From: CAVTLG01 sp963802635
GTDB taxonomy: Bacteria; Chloroflexota; Ktedonobacteria; Ktedonobacterales; Ktedonobacteraceae
Reading direction: 5' to 3'
Length of the DNA stretch: 64,000 bases
Assembly (NCBI GenBank): GCA_963802635.1
Contig: CAWDJJ010000001.1
Span: 2,604,001 to 2,668,000 of the forward strand
The position numbers and the translations under genes are program-made. The notes under the pieces are model-generated. The model had not been told where the DNA came from. It did no database searches and was given only the letters and a program-made list of their open reading frames with translations. Below, piece by piece: positions 17,688 to 25,763 of this stretch; the first letter of the stretch is position 1; each line of letters begins with the position of its first letter.

Positions 17688-18947
17688 ATGGAAAATCAAG
17701 AGTATCTGCAAATCCTCGCCCAAGGTGCGGAAACATGGAACAAATGGAGAGAAGAAAATCCTAAGGTAAAGCTGGATTTCTCTGATGCCCGTTTTATTAA
17801 GGTGGAGCTTAAAGGCATTGATTTTCGGGACGTTGTTTTCTCTAACGAGGAAGAGTTCTCTTCTCCTGGAGGATGTATGCCAGGAGCAATTGTTGTGACA
17901 GCAGAAAGAGGCGCATTTCCTGTAGACGAAATGTTTCACAGTGTTGAAATCATTGACTCAGATCTCACAGGGGCCAATCTAGCTGGAGCCGATCTTCGAG
18001 GCGCACGTATTATTCAAACTAACCTCTCAGAAGCCAACCTCAGCAAGGCAGATCTTCGATGGGCTGACCTTCGGTATTCTGATTTTCGGGGAGCCAATCT
18101 CAGTAACACACGGCTTAACAACGCCAACCTCACAGGAGCAAATCTGAGTAGTAAGACGATGGCTCACTTCGTATCGAGAGACGGAACAAGCACGAATACC
18201 ATAACCCGTCAGCCAACAAATCTTTTTATGGCAGATCTTCGGGGAGCCGACCTCAGTAGCAGCAATCTTGTTGAAGCCAATCTTGAATTTGCGAATATTA
18301 CAGACTGTTTTGTTTATGGTGTGTCAGCATGGAATTTGAATGTCAACAACTTAATACAGGAAAATTTAGTTGTTACGCCACATGACCAGATCAAGATTAC
18401 AGTTGACAACATTGAAGTTGCTCAATTTATCCATCTTCTTCTCGATAACAAAAGAATGCAAAACGTTATTACTACTATTACAGCAAAGGTTGTGTTAATC
18501 TTAGGAAGCTTTGCGCCAGGAAGAATACAGGTGTTAAATGCGCTGAGAGACAATTTGAGAAAATATGATCTCCTACCAGTAGTCTTCGACTTTAAACCCT
18601 CTCCAAACCAGGATCTCACGGAAACTGTTAGTACCCTTGCTCATCTTGCCCGCTTTATCGTTGTAGACCTCACGCATCCAAGTAGTGTGCCTCACGAATT
18701 AGCAACAATCGCTCCCCATTGCATCAGGCCAATACAACCTCTCATTTACGATCAAGCAGAAGCCTTCGATAGAGGAGGAGGGAAGAGACGTGAATATGCT
18801 CTGTTTTATGACCTGCGACGACGATATCATTGGGTGCTGGAGACATTCCGGTACAAAGATACTTCTCACCTACTGGCATCTCTTCAAGAATTTATCATTC
18901 AGCCAGCCGAAGAGAAAGCAAAAGAGTTGGAGATCGGGAGATGGTAA
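17688..18947 (+). CDS. pentapeptide-repeat protein with C-terminal TIR-like/Rossmann domain
   Basis: A 419-residue protein, probably the cargo of the Tn554-like element. Residues 20-230 hold pentapeptide repeats of the A(D/N)LxX type, for example LTGANLAGADLRGARI, LSKADLRWADLRYSDF and ADLRGADLSSSNLVEANLEF, which fold as a right-handed beta helix. The C-terminal 160 residues are a Rossmann-like domain starting with VVLILGSFAPGR, followed by LLPVVFDF, DLTETVSTLAHLARFIVVDLT and SVPHELATIAP. I know this pairing from bacterial conflict-type proteins whose C-terminal domain resembles TIR/nucleotide-binding folds; no enzymatic residue can be assigned with certainty. A role in defence or stress signalling is inference. 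It lies 85 bases after the tnpC-like gene in the same direction. Confidence 0.7.
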   Translation: MENQEYLQILAQGAETWNKWREENPKVKLDFSDARFIKVELKGIDFRDVVFSNEEEFSSPGGCMPGAIVVTAERGAFPVDEMFHSVEIIDSDLTGANLAGADLRGARIIQTNLSEANLSKADLRWADLRYSDFRGANLSNTRLNNANLTGANLSSKTMAHFVSRDGTSTNTITRQPTNLFMADLRGADLSSSNLVEANLEFANITDCFVYGVSAWNLNVNNLIQENLVVTPHDQIKITVDNIEVAQFIHLLLDNKRMQNVITTITAKVVLILGSFAPGRIQVLNALRDNLRKYDLLPVVFDFKPSPNQDLTETVSTLAHLARFIVVDLTHPSSVPHELATIAPHCIRPIQPLIYDQAEAFDRGGGKRREYALFYDLRRRYHWVLETFRYKDTSHLLASLQEFIIQPAEEKAKELEIGRW

Positions 18948-19117
18948 AAGAGATACCGCTCATTCATTTTGGATCTCCTAGCAGCCGAAATGCACAAGCA
19001 GGCTCTGTTTTTCTGATCACATTTTTCCTTTTGTTCCGTCCAAGTTTCTCACAAGCAGTAAACAAAGGCAGAGAGCCGTTTCCTACATATGAGGTGAAAG
19101 TGAACCCGAGAAAATAT

Positions 19118-19381
19118 GAGAAGAGCGGTGAATTCGCAACCAACAGGCTGGACGAGCAAGAGGTGGCAGCGTTATCACTGCATCTTCTCCAGATCTGCCT
19201 AGTGTATGTGAATACCTTGCTCATTCAGCAAGTACTCGCTGATCCAAAGCATTTTCAACAGATGAAGAAAGAAGACCTACGAGCACTGACCCCGCTTATT
19301 TATGGCCACGTCACTCCTTATGGAACGTTTCGACTTGATCTCACTGAGCGAATGCCCATTGAGAAGGCTACCTCTGCTTAA
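19118..19381 (+). pseudogene. tnpA: Tn3-family transposase relic, C-terminal segment
   Basis: This frame encodes the last 87 residues of a Tn3-family TnpA: EKSGEFATNRLDEQEVAAL, LHLLQICLVYVNTLLIQQVL and EDLRALTPLIYGHVTPYG, ending at TAA 19379-19381. The upstream part of the open frame belongs to the inserted Tn554-like element. Joined to the 12061-12432 segment it rebuilds the family's ENWN..GFIYY..GEFATNR region. It is an inactive fragment, and no gene start belongs to it. Confidence 0.85.
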
Positions 19382-19513
19382 TCATACTGTGACGAATTCC
19401 CAAACCGGTTCATTTTTCTGGAAATGAAACTACTTCTTTCATTGCGAGTGAAAACGGGCCTGAGGCATACTTCGCTCAGAGGGGTAGAAACCTCTGGAAA
19501 AGGAGAAGCATTT

Positions 19514-20212
19514 ATGGAATATGCTCAGCAATTCTGTAAGATCTTTCCCCCAAATGGAGAGCAATCGATCTACCGGATCAGGAAAGGTCAGAAACAGGTG
19601 AGGATTGGGCGTCCTGGAGGAGATGAGCCAAACGATATCTATCTGGGGCCAAACAATTGTGGATGCGTGTCACGGGTACATTGCCTCCTAGTCAAAAGGG
19701 AGGGGAAATGGTGGCTCGTCAGAAAAGGGAGATATTTCCCCCTACTTCAACGGAAAGCTGAAATGGAGGAAGAAGAGGTACATACAGAGGTGCAACTTGC
19801 TGATGGAGACCACATACGCATATTAGGTGAACAGTCCACAAAGGGTGAAATTTCCTGGATCATTCATTTTTGCGATGGAGAAACGACGCTGCCTGTTTTG
19901 ATGACGGCCTTTTTGAGATACGACAAGCAGCACCGAGCCCTTTACCGTGTCGTGAAAGGCGGAGAGCAGCGGCTCTCTCTCTCTGGCCAGGTACTTGATC
20001 TGGCTGATTTCATGCTCGAACGTCCCGGTCACATCTTCAGCCGCGAAGAGTTGCTTAGGGCTATCTGGGGAGATGACCCGTCCAAAGACTTGGGAAATCT
20101 ACGCAACTTGATCCACCGCCTTCGTGAAGAAATAGAGCCGCCTGGAACCAAAGAGCATTTTCTCATTGCTCACCCAGGAGCTGGCTATTCCCTCCACACG
20201 CAACCTCAGTGA
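19514..20212 (+). CDS. FHA-domain protein with OmpR-type winged-helix output
   Basis: A 232-residue protein starting at ATG 19514 behind AAAAGGAGAAG. Residues 15-115 look like an FHA phosphothreonine-binding domain: KQVRIGRPGGDEPNDIYL, CVSRVHCLLVKREGKWWLV and LADGDHIRILG, with the Ser-Arg-x-His core. Residues 140-232 are a trans_reg_C winged helix: VLDLADFMLERPGHIFSREELL, AIWGDD and LRNLIHRLREEIEP, ending in GAGYSLHTQPQ. It probably converts binding to a phosphorylated partner into transcriptional control. A Ser/Thr kinase gene lies 200 bases downstream in the same direction, the natural source of the phosphothreonine signal, although that gene is now broken. Confidence 0.85.
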   Translation: MEYAQQFCKIFPPNGEQSIYRIRKGQKQVRIGRPGGDEPNDIYLGPNNCGCVSRVHCLLVKREGKWWLVRKGRYFPLLQRKAEMEEEEVHTEVQLADGDHIRILGEQSTKGEISWIIHFCDGETTLPVLMTAFLRYDKQHRALYRVVKGGEQRLSLSGQVLDLADFMLERPGHIFSREELLRAIWGDDPSKDLGNLRNLIHRLREEIEPPGTKEHFLIAHPGAGYSLHTQPQ

Positions 20213-20418
20213 ATCGTGTCGTGTGGCTCTTTGAATAGATTGAAGCATGTCAATGTATTATCGCCATGCTTCGAGAGAAAAGAGAGCAAGGCGCTTTTAA
20301 AGGATATGACGCTGCCCTTGATATAAAGATGTATTTTCGCTGCATCGCGAGGAGGATATCCTGAAAAATCTATCTGGAACTCTTCACAAGATGTGAGCCA
20401 AGGAAAGGAATGGTACGG

Positions 20419-21441
20419 ATGACAACCAATCAACCTGAACGATTCGGGAAGTACAGGGTGCTCAAGCTGCTCGGAGAAGGCGGATTTGCGAAGGTCTACC
20501 TGGTCGAGGATGAAAATGGAGCATTGTGGGCTCTGAAGCACCTTCGCGAGAAGCTTGTTAAGCAAGATCCAAGTTGCCAGGAGCAATTTGAGCGCGAAGC
20601 CCGCATGCAGAAAGGTCTGAAACATGACCATATTGTTGGAGTACATGACTTTAATGCTAAAGAAGGGTATCTTGTGCTTGACTATGTACATGAGGGAGAA
20701 ACACTAAAAACCATTGTGGAGAGAGATTATCCAGACGGGATGGGCCTTGATATCATATTTGATATCCTGGAGCCGCTTGAGGAGGCACTCACCTATATCC
20801 ATCATGCGAATTTGGCCCATCTCGATATCACACCAAAGAACATACTCATCCGAAAACTCCAAAATCGCAAGGGAGAAATAGAGTGGAACGTTTACCTTGC
20901 CGATTTCGGTCTCACGCGTATGGTCGATCTCGATGGGAATGCTATGGGAGGGGCTAGCCTCTGGGGATCGGGAACGCCAGGGTACTGGGCCCCAGAACAA
21001 GCTGATTTGCTAATGGTAAAAAACCTGGCTCACACAGCGATATCTACTCTTTAGGATTGGTCATCACCTTTATGCTGACCGGACGCCGGACAGCGAAAGA
21101 ATTAATGGGAGATTCTCCATGAGACAAACAATACGCTTCCTTCCATGCTTCCACTCGAAATCAAGCAGAAGCTCCAACGAGCCACAGATGAAAACCCTGA
21201 ATATCGGTACGCTGAGGTGCAAAGCCTGATGGCAGTCCTCGTGCAAGCTGTAGAAGCATTTTATCGGAGAATGTCACAAACTGTTCTGTCAGGAGAGGGA
21301 GAACGAGGGACAATTTACCTGGGCAGGACACAGACTGCTCCACCAGATGTGAGAAAGAAGTGGGAAACTAGCCCAGTGAGACCACCTTTCGACTCAATAA
21401 ACACTACAGCCGCACTTTTTAACCGAGCAAGAAGAGCTTGA
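20419..21441 (+). pseudogene. Hanks-type Ser/Thr protein kinase with two frameshifts
   Basis: ATG 20419 opens a kinase domain: RYRVL-type start FGKYRVLKLLGEGGFAKVYL (Gly loop), ALKHL (ATP-binding Lys), AHLDITPKNIL (catalytic loop with Asp and Asn), ADFGL (metal-binding Asp), and GTPGYWAPEQ (activation segment). The frame is lost in a run of six A at 21018-21023; the next frame gives SDIYSLGLVITFMLTGR, the expected F-helix region. A second shift near 21117 leads to LEIKQKLQRATDENPEYRY, the family's C-terminal lobe motif, ending at 21441. There is no transmembrane segment, so the ancestor was a soluble kinase. Two small lesions in a complete gene suggest recent decay or sequencing error. Confidence 0.85.
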
Positions 21442-21538
21442 AAGCTGAAGAAAAGCTCTATGTTCATCTTCTTTGAGATGTGACACTCTGGAGGTGTAAA
21501 ACTCAAACCCAGAGGTTGACATCTAAAAGGAGAAGAAA

Positions 21539-22907
21539 ATGAAGCAAGATAAGTATACGACCTGTATCGCAACCAGGACGACCCCCAGCGATGTGTGCCA
21601 TTGGACCCAGGCGCTTTTTCATCTGCATGCCCGTATTGCCCCTCGCTTTGCCCGACCGGAGCCACGTCTGCGGGCACTGGCCTACCTGCAAGGTATCTTG
21701 AGTGAAACGGTGCGCAAAAACGGCTGGCAATTGGCTGAACAAGCGGGAGAAGTCTGTCCTGACGGGATGCAACGTTTGCTCTCTCGCGCCGTCTGGGACA
21801 CCGATGGCGTCCGTGATGATCTGCGTAGCTATGTGCTTGAGCAACTGGGCTTGCAGTCGGCTATCCTGGTCATCGACGAAAGCGGCTTTCCCAAGCGTGG
21901 CAAACAATCGGCTGGGGTTGGCTTGCAGTATTGCGGAGCCACTGGTCGGGTCGAGAATTGTCAGGTCGGTGTCTTTCTCTCGTATGTGACCGCCAAAGGA
22001 CATAGCCTCATTGATCGCGAACTCTATCTGCCCCTGGACTGGTGTGAGGATCGGGATCGGTGTCGAGCCGCAGGTATCCCAGAAGCGGTTCGCTTCCAGA
22101 CCAAGCCTGAACTAGCCCGGCGCATGATCGAACGCCTTTGGCAAGCGCAGCTTTCCATTTCCTGGGTCGTGGCTGATACCGTTTACGGTGGCAATTTGGA
22201 CCTGCGTATCTGGCTGGAAGCGCATGAGTATTCCTATGTGCTAGCAGTGGCTTGCAATGAGCTGGTCGGCTTCCAGACACCAACTGGACGCAGGCGTGAA
22301 GAAGCGGCATTGGTCGAAGCGGCCATGCTCTCTGATCAAGATTGGCAGCGCCTTTCGATGAGCGAAGGGACCAAAGGCCCCAGGCTCTTCGACTGGGCCA
22401 TCGTCCCCATGTTGCACCGCTGGGAGGATGATGCAAGACATTGGCTGCTCATTCGCCGTTGCGTGGATGATCCCAACGAGAAAGCCTACTTCTTCGTCTT
22501 TGCCCCACAAGGAACCACCTTGCCCGAGATAGTCAAGGCGATAGGTGCCAGATGGCATATTGAAGAGGACTTTGAAAACAGCAAAGATCTGGGGCTGGAC
22601 CAGTATGAGGTCCGAAGTTGGATCGGGTGGTATCGCCACATCACGTTAGTCCTGCTGGCACATGCCTATCTGGTAGGGATTTGTGCAACGGAGCGTTGCT
22701 CCACCGATGCGCCTCTCCCCTCTGGCTCTGCCAGAAAGCTTCCTGCTTGTGCTCTGACCGTTCCCGAAGTGCGTCGTCTGCTCGCTCGAACTGATCTGGC
22801 CTGCCTCTTCGTCCGTGCGTCGGGTCCTCGCCTGGTCGTGGTGGCGTCGCTGCCATCAGAGTCGTGCCAGCTGTTCCCATACCAAACGTCGCCTCAAGGC
22901 TGGCTAA
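21539..22907 (+). pseudogene. IS701-family transposase, frameshifted near its end
   Basis: A DDE transposase starting at ATG 21539 behind AAAAGGAGAAG. Typical blocks are RPEPRLRALAYLQGIL and KNGWQLAEQAGE near the N-terminus, the first catalytic Asp in AILVIDESGFPKRGKQS, the second in WVVADTVYGG, and IGARWHIEEDFENSKDLGLDQYEVRSW with the catalytic Glu. A one-base shift near 22785 leaves the main frame running on to 23266 as a non-homologous tail, while the alternative frame ends properly with VLAWSWWRRCHQ...HTKRRLKAG at TAA 22905-22907. Terminal repeats could not be placed. The C-terminus is dispensable in part, so some activity cannot be excluded. Confidence 0.85.
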
Positions 22908-22967
22908 TCCTAGCTCGCTCGCCTTTCTCTCGCTGTCTTTGTTGTTGTCTGTCCGTGTTCCAGACTT

Positions 22968-23012
22968 CCGAGAAAGTTCCAGGAACTCCCAGACTTCCTG
23001 GAACTTTCTCGG
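22968..23012. promoter_or_regulatory. perfect 18-bp hairpin upstream of an HTH gene
   Basis: Arms at 22968-22985 and 22995-23012 (CCGAGAAAGTTCCAGGAA and its exact complement) flank a 9-base loop. The direct repeat CCAGACTTCC at 22960-22969 and 22989-22998 overlaps both halves. It lies between the IS701 transposase end and the HTH/coiled-coil gene start at 23067. It may be a terminator (a weak T-rich stretch follows) or an operator for the HTH protein. Confidence 0.6.
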
Positions 23013-23066
23013 ATTGGTGTCTGGTTTTGTGTGTGCTTTTGCCTTTTTTCGAAAGGAGTCTTGACC

Positions 23067-23915
23067 ATGGCGCTTCTTCCTTTCACGACCGGTGCTCAGA
23101 TGCTTGGAATTCACCCCAAGACCTTGCACCATTGGCTCAAAGAAGCCAATGTGCCCTTCACTTTGCATCCCAGCGATGCACGCATCAAATGTGTAGATCC
23201 GCAACACCTCCTGGAAGTGGCCAAACTTCACGACCGCTCGCTTCCAGAACTACCCACCTCGCTTGAAGAACAAGCAAAGTCCTTGCCTGCAGAGCCGGAG
23301 CAACCCTCTTCTTCGTTGCCTCCTATCAGAGCATCTGAGCCAGATCTGGTGCAGAAACTGTCCTGTCTGGAGACCAAGGTGGTGAGCTTGCAGGAGCAAC
23401 TTGCCCAACTCGCGCTGGCGCTCCTCCAAGAGCGAGAGAGAACCATCGAACGACGAATCTCGGCACTGGAAACCGTCACGGCTGAACTGGTGGGAAAGCA
23501 CCCGCTTCCAGCGTCGCAAGAGCAAGGGGGAGGGCAAACGTTGGCCTGTGCGTCGCGTCGGGGGTACCAACTGCTTCCGGCAGAACAACCTGCTCGGTCT
23601 CGCGTGCCTGCTCTGATTGAATACAGCGCGCAAGAGACCTATGTGATTATCAGTTCGCAGGAAGGCGAGTTGCACCTGATGCCCGATTCAGCTGAGTGGT
23701 TTGAGTGGCTGGCGACACTCCCCTCTTTCCGCTTCGTGGGTCAGCAGGGGCGTTTCACCGCCTACCGCCATAGTCGCTCCTCGCGCTCTTGGAGAGCCCA
23801 TCGGGTTATCCACCAGCAAGCCTACAGGCAGACGTTGGGTGTCACCGATCATCTCACGATTCGCCGTTTGGAGCAAGTGGCAGCGGCACTACAACCCGAC
23901 ATGGCTTCGCTCTAA
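23067..23915 (+). CDS. helix-turn-helix/coiled-coil protein of unknown function
   Basis: A 282-residue protein; ATG 23067 is selected because GAAAGGAG lies 8 bases upstream. Residues 5-60 (FTTGAQMLGIHPKTLHHWLKEANVPFTLHPSD) are a MerR-like or excisionase-like HTH. Residues 95-150 form a coiled coil (KLSCLETKVVSLQEQLAQLALALLQ and following). The C-terminal 100 residues include ALIEYSAQETYVIIS, EWFEWLATLPSFRFVGQQGRFTAYR and WRAHRVIHQQAYRQTLG, a compact domain found beside transposases and recombinases in this kind of genome, which may bind DNA (an APSES-like or DNA-bending fold is possible). It directly follows an IS701 transposase and a perfect hairpin. A role as IS accessory or regulator is a guess. 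Confidence 0.55.
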   Translation: MALLPFTTGAQMLGIHPKTLHHWLKEANVPFTLHPSDARIKCVDPQHLLEVAKLHDRSLPELPTSLEEQAKSLPAEPEQPSSSLPPIRASEPDLVQKLSCLETKVVSLQEQLAQLALALLQERERTIERRISALETVTAELVGKHPLPASQEQGGGQTLACASRRGYQLLPAEQPARSRVPALIEYSAQETYVIISSQEGELHLMPDSAEWFEWLATLPSFRFVGQQGRFTAYRHSRSSRSWRAHRVIHQQAYRQTLGVTDHLTIRRLEQVAAALQPDMASL

Positions 23916-23972
23916 TTCACTGAGCTATCCTATGTCCGCGTCTTCGTATCTCTTCAAACAAGTGCGGCTGTA

Positions 23973-24581
23973 GTGATAAATCGATTACCCTCTACAACAT
24001 TTGCTCAACAGGCAACTATACTGCCAAGAAAAATCGTTGCTACCAGAACCAGGAAGGTTCTCCTGGTCTTAGTAGTTCTAGCCGTCATCGGGGGATTCGT
24101 AGGGATCTTCGCGTGGAGCCACTCACCAACGTATGAGAAAAAGCTGGGAGGATTACCAAATCTCGACTTGTACTGTCAATCTCTTCATTATCCGAAATTT
24201 ACTGGTACAGTGGGAAACCCTGCCGAATTGTATTGTTCTACAGGTAGCACTGACGAAACTACATGGACATCTGTCTGCAATTGGCAATATGGGAGAAAAG
24301 ATCTCACTGCCAGACCCGAGGATCCGAAAAATCCCAACGATCCCTATGGGATACATTGTTATGAACCACAGGGAAATGACAAAGGGGGGGTAGATCTCAG
24401 CTCATATTGTACCTCACTGTACGCGAATACAAGCATAGCAATTCTTGAAGGCAATACGGCCAACGATTGGACATGTCAGCAAAAGGTAGATCCAACAGCA
24501 GCCTGCCGTTGGGAATATCAAGGCATAACGGACATACAAGCTCGTTTTGACGGAGGCTCCTATTATTGTTATGTTCCCTAA
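23973..24581 (+). CDS. single-pass membrane protein with two Cys-rich repeats
   Basis: A 202-residue frame starting at GTG 23973 without a good ribosome binding site, so the true start is uncertain. One transmembrane helix (KVLLVLVVLAVIGGFVGIFAW, about residues 28-48) is preceded by basic residues, predicting an N-in, C-out topology. The exposed part consists of two units of about 60 residues, each with four Cys in the order DLYC/SSYC, LYCS/WTCQ, VCNWQYG/ACRWEYQG and IHCYEP/YYCYVP. The repeats point to disulfide-bonded extracytoplasmic domains. I know no function for this family; binding of a ligand or cell-wall component is possible. Confidence 0.5.
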   Translation: MINRLPSTTFAQQATILPRKIVATRTRKVLLVLVVLAVIGGFVGIFAWSHSPTYEKKLGGLPNLDLYCQSLHYPKFTGTVGNPAELYCSTGSTDETTWTSVCNWQYGRKDLTARPEDPKNPNDPYGIHCYEPQGNDKGGVDLSSYCTSLYANTSIAILEGNTANDWTCQQKVDPTAACRWEYQGITDIQARFDGGSYYCYVP

Positions 24582-24665
24582 GAAATAGTGGTAGAGTCAG
24601 GGTCTCTGCGAAAATCGTATCTACTCAGGTAGACTTTATCCAATCAGTAGACAAAAAACGAAAGG

Positions 24666-24742
24666 GTCGGGTAAGGGGAATGATGTTGCCATCATCCCCT
24701 CCCCTAAGAACGGCACAGATGAGTTTCCCCATATGCTCGCTC
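24666..24742 (-). ncRNA. group II intron domains V and VI
   Basis: Immediately after the maturase stop the minus strand folds as the short hairpin of domain V (24742-24706, with GGGGAAAC near the tip) followed by a G-rich joiner and domain VI, whose stem GGGGATGATG pairs with CATCATTCCCC around a GCAA loop. The intron should end with ...CTTACCCGAC at 24666. These domains hold the catalytic centre and branch point of the ribozyme. Confidence 0.75.
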
Positions 24743-25757
24743 AAGCCTTTGGTTCCGCCCGTGTGACCGGACGCGGTTTCTCAACAGAAATTCCCTGGTT
24801 ATGAATTTGTTGATGACAGGTTGGGTGAAGCAACACACGGTTTTCTGCGCCATCTGATCCGCCCTTAGATCGCCAAAGGATATGATGGCTGTGCCATCCA
24901 GTGACCTTGGTGATCTTCTGATTGCAGACAGGGCAGAGGCCATTTTGCTCTTTCCAAAGATGAATAAGCCATCGTCTTCCTTTGAGTCTGGCTTCCATTT
25001 GCACATCGAGGCGTTTCTCGAAGTACGTTTCCCAGTCCGGGTCGTAGGGGTTGGCTTCTGCGCGGATTTTTGTGTGTCGCTCAATGTGGATAGACGAAGC
25101 TTTCAACAGTCGAACGACTTTCATTTCTCCCTCCTCACCTTTGAGAACCCCGGTGAAAACCCAACGCTTTAGTCCGTCATCAGGAAAGTATTTGTCTTTC
25201 ACCCACTGGTGTGGTTTGTTTCGATGTCTTCGGCGTGCCCATTTCCAGATGGCCTGGAAGATGGCATGATCAACGGTGTGGAAGATCGCCGCACTCACTA
25301 CATGGCGATGATAGAGCGCCCACCCTCGGATTTGTGGGTTCAGTTCGGCTATCAATTCTCCTGCGGTCAGGTCGCGGCTCTCTCTGATACGCTTTCTGAT
25401 CTTCCGAAGAAAGGTCTTCACGTTCTTCTTCGATGGAGTAATCCAGAACTTGAGGCGCTTTCCCTTTCGATATTTCCGCACTGTTTGGCCCAGGAAGTCA
25501 AATCCTTGTTCAATATGCGTCACGATAGTCTTTTCGGTTGATAACTCCAACCCTCGTTCTGTTAAGAATTGCTCTATCAGAGGTTTGACCTCTTGCTCCA
25601 GGAGCTCTTTCGAGCTTCCTGTTACACAAAAATCGTCAGCATATCGTATGAGATTGACTTTTGCCTGCTTCCCGATTTTACTCTTCTTTGAGAAATGAGA
25701 AGCAAGAAGCCGTTCCATTCCGTCAAGCGTCATATTCGCTAGAACTGGCGAAATCAC
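24741..25757 (-). pseudogene. group II intron reverse transcriptase/maturase, 3' part
   Basis: This segment supplies the second half of the intron-encoded protein: VISPVLANMTLDGMERLL (RT domain 4), NLIRYADDFCVTG with the catalytic YADD, the thumb/maturase X region (ELNPQIRGWALYHRHVVS) and a C-terminal HNH endonuclease (CPVCNQKI, WHSHHILWRSKGGSD, NRVLLHPTCHQQIH). The normal function is intron splicing, target nicking and reverse transcription. The start at ATG 25757 is not native; the true 5' part lies at 27774-28502, separated by a serine recombinase element. Rejoined at the shared GGxGGC bases the protein would be about 580 residues. Confidence 0.9.
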
Positions 25758-25763
25758 GCCTCC

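Larger units (their letters stand above)
12433..19117 (+). mobile_element. Tn554-like transposon inserted in a Tn3-family tnpA relic
   Basis: The borders are deduced from the host gene: Tn3 TnpA sequence ends at GFIYY (12432) and resumes at EKSGEFATNR (19118), which are adjacent in intact family members. Just inside each border is a matching inverted motif, ATTTTCACGGGT at 12435-12446 and ACCCGAGAAAAT at 19104-19115 (one mismatch), with a further ACTTTCA/TGAAAGT match inside. No target duplication is seen, as expected for Tn554-type tyrosine recombinase elements. The cargo is three transposition genes (12604-17602) and a pentapeptide-repeat/TIR-like gene (17688-18947). The exact crossover bases are uncertain by a few positions. 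Confidence 0.8.

Noticed and set aside
24882..25700. Plus-strand frames of 60-110 codons opposite the maturase gene
   Set aside because: They mirror conserved RT, maturase and HNH motifs of the minus-strand gene and have no independent support.
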